NCBI GenBank assembly: GCA_019417975.1
Contig: DYCT01000131.1
Span: 1-6,245, forward strand
DNA from: Bacteroides sp.
Lineage (GTDB): Bacteria; Bacteroidota; Bacteroidia; Bacteroidales; Bacteroidaceae
Direction: 5' to 3'
Length of the DNA stretch: 6,245 nucleotides
In this document: positions 6,119 through 6,245 of the stretch, in pieces
How the letters are laid out: each line of letters starts with the position of its first letter
Position numbering within the stretch: position 1 is the first letter of the stretch
Made by a program: the position numbers and the translations under genes
The notes under the pieces: model-generated
What the model was told of the DNA's origin: nothing
What the model saw: the letters and a program-made list of their open reading frames with translations, nothing else
Databases searched by the model: none

Positions 6119-6126
6119 CAAAGGTA
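6119..6126 (-). promoter_or_regulatory. Bacteroidetes -7 promoter box for the dipeptidase-acyltransferase unit
   Basis: On the minus strand this reads TACCTTTG followed by C, an exact match to the TAnnTTTG consensus and preceded by T as is common. It lies 53 bp upstream of the dipeptidase ATG, implying a leader of roughly 40-45 nt. No clear TTTG -33 element appears at the expected distance upstream. Within the leader, an inverted repeat TATAGG/CCTATA (6078-6083 and 6096-6101) could form a small hairpin. Confidence 0.6.
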
Positions 6127-6214
6127 ACATAAAAAAGCATTTTGAGATATCTTGAGGCCCTATCTTATGGTATACCGAAAGACTATTATGTTTATTTTAG
6201 CAGAGTGATAAAAT

Positions 6215-6245
6215 AAAAAAAGTAGGGGACTGATGTCACTTTTTG
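6215..6245 (-). terminator. Terminator-like hairpin at the right edge, best read on the minus strand
   Basis: AAAAAGT (6217-6223) pairs with ACTTTTT (6238-6244), and inside it GAC (6228-6230) pairs with GTC (6235-6237) around a TGAT loop, with AGGG (6224-6227) bulged. Read on the minus strand, the stem ends in a run of seven T (6221-6215), as expected for the terminator of a minus-strand gene lying beyond the window. The plus strand gives a shorter T-run that is cut off at the edge. The four-base bulge and window truncation limit confidence. The stretch 6127-6214 between it and the -7 box holds no gene I can support. Confidence 0.4.

Noticed and set aside
6167..6208. 13-codon open frame in the right-hand intergenic region
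   Set aside because: Too short, with no leader signal or recognisable content; the region is better read as upstream DNA between a terminator and a promoter.

Overview
The window looks like chromosomal DNA from a gut-type Bacteroidales bacterium (Bacteroides or a close relative). Three things support this. Two intergenic gaps carry exact matches to the Bacteroidetes -7 promoter box TAnnTTTG (TACTTTTG and TACCTTTG). Gene starts lack strong Shine-Dalgarno sequences and sit behind A-rich leaders. The gene content also fits: a succinate/acetate-type CoA transferase, a lipoprotein glutaminyl-cyclase-like M28 enzyme, and a VanX-like lipoprotein. I cannot fix the species from sequence alone. No transposase, phage gene, tRNA, rRNA or CRISPR array is visible; the region reads as ordinary core genome.

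Layout, left to right. A class I CoA transferase of the acetyl-CoA hydrolase/transferase family (56-1549, +) is closed by a clear intrinsic terminator (1575-1608). Next is an S66 LD-carboxypeptidase (1625-2548, +). A -7 promoter box at 2564-2571 then opens a two-gene unit: an M28-fold glutaminyl-cyclase-like lipoprotein (2592-3599) and, 12 bp later, SufE (3612-4034). The 235-bp gap 4035-4269 separates convergent gene sets and contains the most unusual element here: a tandem array with an exact 22-bp period, centred on the palindrome CTTAAG. On the minus strand, a VanX-type M15 dipeptidase lipoprotein (5323-6066) is followed with zero spacing, and in the same reading frame, by a multi-pass acyltransferase-3 membrane protein (4270-5322). 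The VanX-like gene has its own -7 box at 6119-6126. A terminator-like hairpin at the right edge suggests another minus-strand gene ends just outside the window.

Functional threads. Three genes concern the cell envelope: the S66 and M15 peptidases act on peptidoglycan-derived peptides from opposite sides of the inner membrane (predicted), and the acyltransferase probably decorates an envelope glycan. The M28 enzyme plausibly converts N-terminal glutamine of exported proteins to pyroglutamate, a modification widespread in Bacteroidetes. The CoA transferase belongs to fermentation (succinate, acetate or propionate CoA exchange) and SufE to Fe-S cluster sulfur transfer. I see no convincing new multi-gene system; the 22-bp array is the element most worth following up.
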